A DNA stretch of 64,000 nucleotides from contig NZ_JBFUPK010000002.1 in the NCBI RefSeq assembly GCF_041355105.1, positions 1,060,037 to 1,124,036 on the forward strand. The letters are read 5' to 3'. A program made the position numbers and the translations under genes. Below, piece after piece: positions 41,926 to 49,532 of this stretch. Source of the stretch: Terriglobus sp. RCC_193 (GTDB taxonomy: Bacteria > Acidobacteriota > Terriglobia > Terriglobales > Acidobacteriaceae). The notes beneath the pieces were generated by a model. That model did not search any database, was not told where the DNA came from, and saw nothing but the letters and a program-made list of their open reading frames with translations. Positions within the stretch are counted from its first letter, which is position 1, and each line of letters starts with the position of its first letter.

Positions 41926-42038
41926 TATTTTCTTCTCCCGCCGCATCGTTCGGTTCTCCAACACGCAAGTTGTGTTCGAAGGATTTCGTGCGCGGCTATT
42001 CGCTGGTTATGCCTTGTACTCGCAAGCTAATGCAGAGA

Positions 42039-43487
42039 TCATGCGTATGCCTGTGCCGCGCAGTTTGCAGCGCGCCGCTTTTCGTATCGACCCATGTACG
42101 CCGCGTAAGCTGCAACGCCAGCCATGCCCAGCATGGGAATCACAAACGCGAGCGCGGTGCTGTGCCATTGTTCTGCGAGCCATCCCATGATCGGCGTGAA
42201 TACGGCGCCGCCAACGATTGCCATGACGATGAATGATCCGCCGATGTTAGTGTTGGGGCCGAGGTCTTTAATTCCAAACGCAAAGATGGTTGGGAACATT
42301 ACCGAAAGGAAGAAGCTGGTTAGCAGGATGGCAATCACGCCTGCCCACGTGGGGAAGAACATGGCGAGAAGAAGCAATCCTGTGTTGGTCACGCCATAGC
42401 AGGTCATGAGGCTGCTTGCACTGAATCGCTTCATGAGTCCTGTGGAGATGAAGCGACCAATTCCGAAGATGACCAGGATGCAGGTGAGCAGCAGGCCTGC
42501 CTTCTTGTCGCTGATGTGTACATATTCCCTGGCGTATTGAATGAAGTAGCTCCACATACAAACCTGCGAACCGCACTGGATAAACTGCGCGAAGACACCC
42601 CATAGAAAGTGTGGCTTGTGAAGCAGCGAGCGCCAGTCGCCGCTGGTGTTTTCGCAGCTATCGTCGTTCGCATTCAGTTTCGGAAAAGTTGTTGCTCCAA
42701 TGAGTAAAGCCCACACCAGCGCGATGCCGCCAATCACCAGATACGGTGTAACGACGCGTAGCGTTTCCATGTGCAGATAGCTTGCATAGGTGTGATCTGA
42801 CTGCTTGGCGGCCACTTCCGCGGGGGAAAGTTCCACACCGGAAAAGATGAAGATCGTTCCGAGCAAAACACCCGTGATGCATCCCAGTGGATTGAATGCC
42901 TGCGCAAGATTGAGGCGGCGCTCAGATGTTGCTTCAGGGCCAAGCTGCGCAACAAAGGGGTTGGAGGCTGTTTCGAGAAAAGCGAGCCCACTCGCGACAA
43001 CGAAGAGTGCGCCCAGAAAGAATGCATACGTGCCGGAGATGGCTGCGGGCAGAAAGAGAAAACACCCTGCGGCAAACAGGCACAGGCCAGTGATGAGTCC
43101 GCGCTTATAGCCGTAGCGCCTCATCATCAATCCGGCGGGCAACGCCAGAACGAAATATCCAAGATAGAAAGCAGATTGCACGAGTCCCGCTTCAAAGCGG
43201 GTCAGCGAGAACGATTTCATGAACTGACGAATCAACACATCGTTCATGCTGTTTGGAATGCCCCACAGGAAGAACAGGCTGGCGACTAGAGCAAAGGGGC
43301 GAACTGCGCCTGCTGGAATCAATCGCGCAGACGCATTGTGGTTTGCAATGGTTTCGTCTTTTGCAGGGAAAGACGGGTCTTCTGTACGTAACTCTTTGCT
43401 GCCACGGTGTGTGGTTTGCGCGCGTGTGATTTCCGGGGTCATGGAATCTTTGGACAATTCTGTAGTTATGTTCGTATTATCTGTCAT
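42039..43487 (-). CDS. FucP-like MFS sugar/H+ symporter
   Basis: A 482-aa protein with 12 predicted helices after a long hydrophilic N-terminus (to residue ~60). FucP-family marks are FALVASLFFLWGIPNSMNDVLIRQF, with the conserved Asp/Asn pair in helix 1, LVQSAFYLGYFVLALPAGLMMRRYGYK and ETASNPFVAQLGPE. It imports a hexose or deoxyhexose with a proton. ATG 43487 is chosen with GGAAG upstream; the longer frame to 43559 is not family-like and would cover the promoter boxes. It is the first gene of the minus-strand operon with the glycosidase and aldolase. Confidence 0.88.
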   Translation of the reverse strand: MTDNTNITTELSKDSMTPEITRAQTTHRGSKELRTEDPSFPAKDETIANHNASARLIPAGAVRPFALVASLFFLWGIPNSMNDVLIRQFMKSFSLTRFEAGLVQSAFYLGYFVLALPAGLMMRRYGYKRGLITGLCLFAAGCFLFLPAAISGTYAFFLGALFVVASGLAFLETASNPFVAQLGPEATSERRLNLAQAFNPLGCITGVLLGTIFIFSGVELSPAEVAAKQSDHTYASYLHMETLRVVTPYLVIGGIALVWALLIGATTFPKLNANDDSCENTSGDWRSLLHKPHFLWGVFAQFIQCGSQVCMWSYFIQYAREYVHISDKKAGLLLTCILVIFGIGRFISTGLMKRFSASSLMTCYGVTNTGLLLLAMFFPTWAGVIAILLTSFFLSVMFPTIFAFGIKDLGPNTNIGGSFIVMAIVGGAVFTPIMGWLAEQWHSTALAFVIPMLGMAGVAAYAAYMGRYEKRRAANCAAQAYA

Positions 43488-43502
43488 CGCTGCTTCCGGA
43501 AC

Positions 43503-43514
43503 CTGTACTGATAG
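43503..43514. promoter_or_regulatory. AraR-like box before transporter operon
   Basis: CTGTACTGATAG matches CTGTACTTACAG in 10 of 12 positions. It is 16 bp before the transporter ATG, and its start is exactly 100 bp from that of the perfect box at 43603, in the divergent promoter region of the regulator. Confidence 0.55.
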
Positions 43515-43602
43515 CTCAAGTGCAAGCTGATGTATGAAATAGGTTTCGAAAGCGAACATTAGCCTTCATCTCATAGGGATGACAAGCAGATGCAGGGGAA
43601 AT

Positions 43603-43614
43603 CTGTACTTACAG
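43603..43614. promoter_or_regulatory. CTGTACTTACAG operator before the AraR-like gene
   Basis: This 12-bp palindrome lies 5 bp before ATG 43620. It is identical to 29972-29983. A site in that place would block transcription or translation of the regulator's own gene. Confidence 0.65.
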
Positions 43615-43619
43615 GTCCA

Positions 43620-44723
43620 ATGAAGACACACAAGTACATGTCAGTGTTTGAGGGGTTGCAGCGAGACATCCTCAGTGGGAAATTTGCACGTGGAAAGCGT
43701 CTGCCCAGTGAGACGGAACTCTGCCTGCGCTACAAGGTTTCTCGACCCACGGCAGCTCGCGCTCTGCGCGAATTGCAACAGATGGGCGTTATCGTACGAC
43801 GCTCCGGAGCAGGGAATTACCTTGCATCGGGGCCGGTCGCGCAGACAGCGAAAACCCACACGCTTGGCATCTTTGTGCCAGGTCTGGGTAAGACCGAGAT
43901 TCTCGATCCTATCTGCAACGAGATCACCCGCTTTGCGCAGACGCTTGGGTGCGCCGTGCTATGGGGCGATGCGACGACTCCCATTGTGACCGGCGCAGAT
44001 GCGCTTCAGCTTTGCAACGAGTTCATCGCTCGTAAGGTGGATGGTGTTTTCTTCGCGCCGTTTGAGTCGATTCCGGATCGGAGTCATTGGAATCGTAAGC
44101 TGGCGGATAAGTTGAGCCAGCAGAAAATTCCTCTCGTTCTGCTGGATCGCGATCTGGGGGAATATCCCTCGCGCAGCGAGTTTGACCTGGTGGGTATCGA
44201 CAATGTCGCGGCTTCGATTGCGATCACGACACACCTGCTGGAACAGGGCCGTAAGCGGGTCTGCTTTGTTGCTCGCGATAACTTTCCCTCCACCACCGAT
44301 CTGCGGTTGTTGGGATGTCGTGAAGCAGTCCGCCGATTCGGCATGAAGGCACGGCACCAGATTCCTTATTTTGGCGATCCTGCGGACCCCAGGTTTGTTT
44401 CGAACCTGTTGAAAGTTTCTGAGCCGGACGCGATTCTTTGTTCCAACGATCAGACCGCTGCGTTGCTCATGCGTACACTTGCCCAATTGAAGCGCGCGAT
44501 ACCCGACGAAATTGCCGTTGCGGGTTTTGATGATGTGCATTACTCCACATTGCTGACACCGCCACTCACCACCATGCGTCAGCCTTGTCGTGAGTTGGCT
44601 CAAACTGCTGTGAAGACGTTGCTGGAGCGTATCCAGAGGCCGGATCTTCCATCCCGGCAGATACTTCATTCGCATACGTTGGTTGTGCGTCAGTCGACGA
44701 CCCCATTGGATGTACAGGTGTGA
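43620..44723 (+). CDS. GntR-LacI hybrid regulator (AraR-like)
   Basis: A 367-aa regulator from ATG 43620. The N-terminal ~70 residues are a GntR winged helix (VFEGLQRDILSGKFARGKRLPSETELCLRYKVSRPTAARALREL). Residues ~85-360 are a periplasmic-binding-protein/LacI effector domain (TLGIFVPGLG, DGVFFAPFESIP, VPL-like strand PLVLLDRDL, and SNDQTAALLMRTL). This arrangement is that of AraR in Bacillus subtilis, a repressor released by its sugar. An in-frame ATG at 43590 would put the operator inside the coding region, so 43620 is preferred. Predicted targets are its own gene, the divergent transporter operon and the kinase/TonB/mannosidase cluster 13 kb away. Confidence 0.88.
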   Translation: MKTHKYMSVFEGLQRDILSGKFARGKRLPSETELCLRYKVSRPTAARALRELQQMGVIVRRSGAGNYLASGPVAQTAKTHTLGIFVPGLGKTEILDPICNEITRFAQTLGCAVLWGDATTPIVTGADALQLCNEFIARKVDGVFFAPFESIPDRSHWNRKLADKLSQQKIPLVLLDRDLGEYPSRSEFDLVGIDNVAASIAITTHLLEQGRKRVCFVARDNFPSTTDLRLLGCREAVRRFGMKARHQIPYFGDPADPRFVSNLLKVSEPDAILCSNDQTAALLMRTLAQLKRAIPDEIAVAGFDDVHYSTLLTPPLTTMRQPCRELAQTAVKTLLERIQRPDLPSRQILHSHTLVVRQSTTPLDVQV

Positions 44724-44774
44724 CGGAGGAAAAGAGTTTGCAAGTATTCATCACATCTCGCATGTTGCTCACAG

Positions 44775-44787
44775 TTGTCGACATATG
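44775..44787. promoter_or_regulatory. TTGTCGACATATG operator site before MFS gene
   Basis: The TGTCGACA palindrome is at 44776-44783, 53 bp before the MFS start. The 20-bp context matches the site at 46886 in 17 positions. It is the probable binding site of the FCD-type GntR regulator encoded 1.3 kb downstream. Confidence 0.55.
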
Positions 44788-44836
44788 GTACACATTGCGC
44801 ACTGCATTCATTCCCATGTCTGAGTTGCCTGTTTAA

Positions 44837-46099
44837 ATGCCGCAAACCTCTGCTGATCTCAAGACCGAGCAAGGCAGCCCCTATCGCTGGTGGCTGATTG
44901 CCATGCTTTGGTTCGTCTGCTTCTGCAATTACGCAGACCGCCAGGCGATCTTCTCCATCTTTCCGCTGCTGCGTACGGACCTGCATCTGACCGACCTGCA
45001 ACTGGGCGTGGTGGGTTCGTCGTTCATGTGGATGTATGCGCTGGCCGGTCCATTGGCGGGATGGCTTTCGGATCGCGTTTCTCCACGCAACGTGATTCTT
45101 GGCGCGTTGGCCTTCTGGTCTGTGGTGACGGGCGCAACAGCACTGTGTCATAGCTTTGGCAGTATGGTGCTGTTCCGCACGCTTGGCGGTTTGGGTGAAG
45201 CTTTTTATTTTCCCGCAGCAATGGCGCTGATCGGCATGTACCACTCCGCTTCGACACGTTCGCGTGCGATGGCGCTGCATCAGTCCGGCGTATATGCCGG
45301 AACCATTGGCGGCGGCGCTCTCTCTGCGCTGATTGCGCAGGACCACGGATGGCGCAGCTCCTTCTTCCTCTTTGGCGCAGCAGGCGTGGTGCTGATGGTG
45401 ATTCTGGCAGTGGCTTTGCGTCGCCCCCAGCAGAAAAATGCGCCCAGTCACGAGAGCCAGGCGGACTTTTTCAGCGGCGTGCGCAACGTGCTGGCCAGCG
45501 GACGCGTGCTTACGCTGATCGGTGTCTTCATTGGAGCGAATTTTGTTGCGGTGGTGTTCCTGACATGGCTGCCCACGTATCTCTACACAAAGTTTCACCT
45601 GAGCCTTGCGAATGCAGGTTTCAGCGCTACCGCGTACCTGCAGATGGCGTCGGTGACTGGCGTTTTGCTGGGCGGTATGCTGGCGGATCGGTTTGCGGCA
45701 AAGCTAACCGGCGGACGCCAGTTGATTCAGGCCGCAGGCTTGTTTTTAGGTGTGCCGTTTCTCTTCCTCACGGGCTGGTCCCTGTCGATGGCGGGGCTGA
45801 TCGTGGGCATGATCGGTTTCGGCTTCTTCAAAGGCATGTACGACGCGAATATCTTTGCCTCGCTGTATGACGTGATTCCGGTGGAGCGGCGCGGTGTGGC
45901 GGCAGGCACGATGAATTCGCTGGGATGGCTGGGCGGTGGATTTGCACCCATCCTGATTGCGAAGGCTGCGGGACGCTATGGCCTGGGTGTGTGCATGAGC
46001 GCGACATCGCTCATTTATCTATGCCTGGGTGTGGTGCTTCTGCTGCTGGTGCGAGGTATGCGAAAGCAGGCCGCAACGGCAGCGGATCAGACCGCGTAA
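44837..46099 (+). CDS. MFS transporter
   Basis: A 420-aa permease with 12 helices. YRWWLIAMLWFVCFCNYADRQAIFSIFPLL is a helix 1 of the anion:cation symporter type, followed by GPLAGWLSDRVSPRNVI (the MFS loop 2-3 motif), and RTLGGLGEAFYFPAAMALI. It imports an organic anion or sugar acid. A TTGTCGACATATG site precedes it. Its last 13 bases overlap the 3' end of the convergent FCD regulator gene. It is the outer member of the DapA/isomerase/ABC locus. Confidence 0.88.
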   Translation: MPQTSADLKTEQGSPYRWWLIAMLWFVCFCNYADRQAIFSIFPLLRTDLHLTDLQLGVVGSSFMWMYALAGPLAGWLSDRVSPRNVILGALAFWSVVTGATALCHSFGSMVLFRTLGGLGEAFYFPAAMALIGMYHSASTRSRAMALHQSGVYAGTIGGGALSALIAQDHGWRSSFFLFGAAGVVLMVILAVALRRPQQKNAPSHESQADFFSGVRNVLASGRVLTLIGVFIGANFVAVVFLTWLPTYLYTKFHLSLANAGFSATAYLQMASVTGVLLGGMLADRFAAKLTGGRQLIQAAGLFLGVPFLFLTGWSLSMAGLIVGMIGFGFFKGMYDANIFASLYDVIPVERRGVAAGTMNSLGWLGGGFAPILIAKAAGRYGLGVCMSATSLIYLCLGVVLLLLVRGMRKQAATAADQTA

Positions 46100-46884
46100 G
46101 GCACGGCAGACTCCAGCGCAGCCAGGTGGCTTTCGCGCTCCCAGCGATCGAACTGGTCCAGCCGTTCGCTGGCGCTGGCCTGGATATGCTCTGCCAGAAG
46201 GCGTTTTGCTTCTTCGGGATTGCACTGCAGAACGGCTTGCAGAATGGCACGGTGATGACGATGGATGCGTTCCAGCTCGTCGCGGCGGTGGCCGCTGCGC
46301 TGAATGGCAAAGATGCGCATCATCAGGCGCGTGTCATTGACCACCTTCAGGATGCGCGCATTGGATGCGATCCGGATCAGCAGCGAGTGGAAGCCGAGAT
46401 CGGCCACAGAGAATCGCTTCATCTGTTCGGCATTTAATTCTGTTGACCCGGTGCTCTTGAGTTCTTTCAGCAGCACTTGTGTTTCGGCCAGCAGGCCTTC
46501 CAGGCGTTCCTTGTCCGCGGGGCGCACTCCGTTCTGTGCTGCGCGACCGACTGCAAAAACCTCCAGGGCTTCGCGCAGCTCATACAGGTCCACGATGGCC
46601 TGACGGGTGAGTTGGGTAACGGTCAGGCCGCCGCCGGGGCTGAGCTCCAATAGCCCTTCCGCCAGCAACTGGCCGGCCGCTTCGCGGATAGGGGTGCGGC
46701 TGCTACCCAGTTCGCGCGACAGGGCAAGTTCGCTGAGCAGCGATCCAGCACGGAGCTCTCCGGTGGCAATCTTTTGCTGGATAAGTTGATACGCCTTCAT
46801 CCGTACGGATGGTTTGGGGCCGGGGTGATGTGTTTTTGAGCGGCGGGGCACGCAGCAAGTGTATCGCGTACTTTGTGTGTGCAT
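46087..46884 (-). CDS. GntR family regulator with FCD domain
   Basis: About 265 aa from ATG 46884, or 237 aa from ATG 46800 (MKAYQLIQQKI), which is nearer the usual family start. The winged helix is LIQQKIATGELRAGSLLSELALSRELGSSRTPIREAAGQLLAEGLLE. The FCD effector domain has the metal-binding Asp/His set in ADLGFHSLLIRIASN, then HRRDELERIHRHHRAILQAV, ending with HIQ. It likely represses the MFS gene and the DapA/isomerase operon from the TGTCGACA sites; one of these covers the distal ATG, favouring the shorter form. Confidence 0.88.
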   Translation of the reverse strand: MHTQSTRYTCCVPRRSKTHHPGPKPSVRMKAYQLIQQKIATGELRAGSLLSELALSRELGSSRTPIREAAGQLLAEGLLELSPGGGLTVTQLTRQAIVDLYELREALEVFAVGRAAQNGVRPADKERLEGLLAETQVLLKELKSTGSTELNAEQMKRFSVADLGFHSLLIRIASNARILKVVNDTRLMMRIFAIQRSGHRRDELERIHRHHRAILQAVLQCNPEEAKRLLAEHIQASASERLDQFDRWERESHLAALESAVPYAV

Positions 46885-46885
46885 A

Positions 46886-46898
46886 TTGTCGACATATG
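46886..46898. promoter_or_regulatory. TTGTCGACATATG operator site before aldolase gene
   Basis: TGTCGACA is at 46887-46894, between the divergent regulator and aldolase genes and 57 bp before the aldolase ATG. It is nearly identical to the site at 44775-44787. Confidence 0.6.
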
Positions 46899-46950
46899 AA
46901 ACACTCCTCTGCTACAGTCCTTCCATCAAGATTTTCTGAATGGACCTGAC

Positions 46951-47853
46951 ATGACACAATTTCGCGGAGTTTATGCCGCCGTACTGGCCCCCCGGAATGC
47001 ATACGGCACAATCGATACCGACAGCCTGCGCCGGCAATTTGACCTGCCGGAGCGGGAAAACATGACGGGCTATGCCGTCAACGGCGCGACCGGAGAATTC
47101 ACTTATGCCACGCCGGACGAACTGGCGTTGACCCTGAAGATGGCGCGCGCAGTGGCGCCGTCGTCGCGGATACTGGTCGGCATTGGCGCGGGCGATGTGC
47201 GTGGAGCGGTGCTGCGCGGGAAGATTGCCGCCTATCACGGAGCGCAAGGTGTGCTGCTGCCCATGCCATCCTTCTTCCCGTATCGGCAGGATGATCTGCG
47301 GGCGTTTTCGATGGCCGTTGCGGATGCGGTGCCGATCCCGGTGCTGCTGTACAACCTGCCACAGTTCACCAGCGGATTGCAGATGGACACGGTGCTGTCG
47401 CTGCTGCGATCACATGACAACATTGCGGGCATTAAGGACAGCAGTGGTTCGCTGGACATTGTCCGCGCCATGACCGTGGAGAAAGTTGCTGGCGCACGGA
47501 TTATCGGCAACGATTCTGCGCTGTGCCCGGCCATGGAGGAGAACCTGTGTGATGGCGTTGTGTCGGGGGTGGCATGTGCGCTGCCGGAGCTGATGACGCG
47601 GCTGTTTGCCTCCAGACCTGGCAGCGAGAGCTACAAGCAGGATGAGGCATTGCTCAAGGAATTCATTGAACATCTGAATCCGCTGCCCACACCGTGGGGC
47701 TTGAAGGTGGCCAGCGAGGTGCGCGGATTTACGCGTGCGAGTTATCCTTTCCCCCTGTCGCCGGAGCGTGAAGCGGAGACGGCTTCTTTGCGGACGTGGT
47801 TTGCGCATTGGGTCAAGCAGGCAGTGAGCACAAAGGTAGGTAAAGCAGCATGA
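46951..47853 (+). CDS. DapA (dihydrodipicolinate synthase/N-acetylneuraminate lyase) family aldolase
   Basis: A 300-aa TIM-barrel lyase. The family motifs are VNGATGEF (usual GTTGE), LLYNLPQ with the proton-relay Tyr, and AGIKDSSG with the Schiff-base Lys at about residue 158. Barrel strands are regular and the length is typical. With an isomerase and ABC importer next door it is more likely a catabolic keto-acid aldolase or dehydratase than the lysine-pathway enzyme. Its stop overlaps the isomerase start by four bases (ATGA), so the two are translated together. Confidence 0.9.
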   Translation: MTQFRGVYAAVLAPRNAYGTIDTDSLRRQFDLPERENMTGYAVNGATGEFTYATPDELALTLKMARAVAPSSRILVGIGAGDVRGAVLRGKIAAYHGAQGVLLPMPSFFPYRQDDLRAFSMAVADAVPIPVLLYNLPQFTSGLQMDTVLSLLRSHDNIAGIKDSSGSLDIVRAMTVEKVAGARIIGNDSALCPAMEENLCDGVVSGVACALPELMTRLFASRPGSESYKQDEALLKEFIEHLNPLPTPWGLKVASEVRGFTRASYPFPLSPEREAETASLRTWFAHWVKQAVSTKVGKAA

Positions 47854-49436
47854 AGCAGGTCTATCTGGTAACCAGCGGCGACCTTCGGCCCAGCGCGAAC
47901 CGTGTTTGTTGGCCCGCGCAGGCGGAACTGGAAGCGCGTTTGACGCAGGTCTTTGCCGACAACGGATGTGAACTGATCCGCGCGTTTCCCGTGGATGAAA
48001 AAGCCGGGCACGGCTTCATCTCGAGCCAGCGCATGGGCATGGATGTCTTCCGCAATATCCCTGCGGATGCGCCGCTGGTTTTTGCCACGGCTGCATGGCA
48101 GTACACGCATCACGTGTTGCCGGGTATGCGTTCGCACAAGGGACCGATTCTGACGCTGGCGAACTGGTCCGGGCAGTGGCCGGGACTGGTGGGCCTGCTG
48201 AATCTGAATGGTTCGCTGGTGAAGGCAGGCGTGCGTTTCTCCACGTTGTGGAGTGAGAATTTTACGGACGACTTTGCGCTGCGTGGTCTGCGCGAGTGGA
48301 TCACCACTGGCAACGTCACACACGATCTGTCGCACGTGGCGCTGCTGGATACGGCAAATCTTCCCGCAGAGGCGAATGCGCTGGGGCAGAAGCTGGCGGC
48401 AGAGGTGCTTGAGAAGAAGATCATCCTGGGCGTCTTCGACGAAGGCTGCATGGGTATGTACAACGCCATCATTGATGACGAGCCGCTGAATCGTTCAGGC
48501 TTCTTCAAGGAGCGGTTGAGCCAGTCTGCGTTGTTTGCGCGTATGCGGACGGTAAGCGAAGCCGATGCGCAGGCTGTGCGTACATGGCTGGATGCGAAGG
48601 GACTGAAGTTCAATACAGGCACTGATGAAGCCACGGAACTGACCGATCGTCAGATTCTGGAACAGTGCCGCATGTACATTGCCGCGCTGCGCATGGCGGA
48701 TGAGTTTGGCTGCGACAGCGTGGGCATTCAGTATCAGCAGGGATTGAAGGATCTGGCTCCGGCTTCCGACCTGGTGGAAGGTTTGCTGAACAATCCGGAT
48801 CGTCCGCCGGTCAAGAGCGACGATGGCCGTGAACTCTACGCAGGGAATGCGTTGCCGCATTTCAATGAGGTGGACGAGTGCGCCGGTGTCGATGGCGTCA
48901 TTACGAATCATTGCTGGAAGGCGTTGGGGCTTGATCCTTCGACCACGCTGCATGATGTTCGTTGGGGTAAGCCGTATGGCGACGACTACGTGTGGCTGTG
49001 GCAGATCTCCGGTGCCGCTCCGGCAAGCCATTTCGTCGGTGGCTATGCCGGTTCGCAGAGTGATCGACAGCCTGCGATGTATTTCCCGCTGGGCGGAGGC
49101 ACGCTGAAGGGCATTGGACGTCCGGGCGATGTGGTGTGGAGCCGCGTGTTTGTGGAAGGTGGCGCCATGCATATCGACCTGGGACTGGCTAAGGTCATCA
49201 CGCTGCCGGAAGACGAAACCGAGGCGCGCTGGAACGAAACGACGAAGCAGTGGCCCATGGTGAGTGCGGTAACGGAGGGTGTGAGCCGCGATGCCTTCAT
49301 GGCGCGCCATCGCGCCAACCATGTCAGCATTGCTTATGCGGGCAGCCGCGACGAGGCGCTGAAGGCGCTGGCGACCAAGGCGGCCATGTGTGCCGAGCTG
49401 GGCATCACCGTGCACCTGTGCGGTGTGCACGTGTAG
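47850..49436 (+). CDS. Fucose/arabinose isomerase family protein
   Basis: A 528-aa protein of the L-fucose isomerase-like group. Features are a Rossmann-like N-domain (PLVFATAAWQYTHHVLP, GPILTLANWSGQWPGLVGLLNLNGSL), the helical middle, and a C-terminal region with metal-ligand candidates (VITNHCWKALGLDPSTTLHDVRWG, ISGAAPASHFVGGYAGSQS). It would convert an aldose to a ketose. The exact sugar is not clear. The partner DapA-type aldolase is unusual for a fucose pathway, where an aldolase of class II normally follows a kinase. Terminated by the hairpin at 49466-49506. Confidence 0.82.
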   Translation: MKQVYLVTSGDLRPSANRVCWPAQAELEARLTQVFADNGCELIRAFPVDEKAGHGFISSQRMGMDVFRNIPADAPLVFATAAWQYTHHVLPGMRSHKGPILTLANWSGQWPGLVGLLNLNGSLVKAGVRFSTLWSENFTDDFALRGLREWITTGNVTHDLSHVALLDTANLPAEANALGQKLAAEVLEKKIILGVFDEGCMGMYNAIIDDEPLNRSGFFKERLSQSALFARMRTVSEADAQAVRTWLDAKGLKFNTGTDEATELTDRQILEQCRMYIAALRMADEFGCDSVGIQYQQGLKDLAPASDLVEGLLNNPDRPPVKSDDGRELYAGNALPHFNEVDECAGVDGVITNHCWKALGLDPSTTLHDVRWGKPYGDDYVWLWQISGAAPASHFVGGYAGSQSDRQPAMYFPLGGGTLKGIGRPGDVVWSRVFVEGGAMHIDLGLAKVITLPEDETEARWNETTKQWPMVSAVTEGVSRDAFMARHRANHVSIAYAGSRDEALKALATKAAMCAELGITVHLCGVHV

Positions 49437-49465
49437 TCAACACGGCGAGTTTTCGCCAGAAGAAT

Positions 49466-49506
49466 GCGCTCTGCGGTATAACGCTTATACGCCGCAGGGC
49501 GCTTCT
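49466..49506 (+). terminator. Terminator between isomerase and ABC genes
   Basis: CTGCGG (49471-49476) pairs with CCGCAG (49492-49497), extended by TATA/TATA and GCGC/GCGC with a small bulge, then a T run. It would separate the two-gene catabolic unit from the ABC importer unit, or attenuate read-through. Confidence 0.7.
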
Positions 49507-49532
49507 TTTTTGCCACGAAACTGAGACGATTC

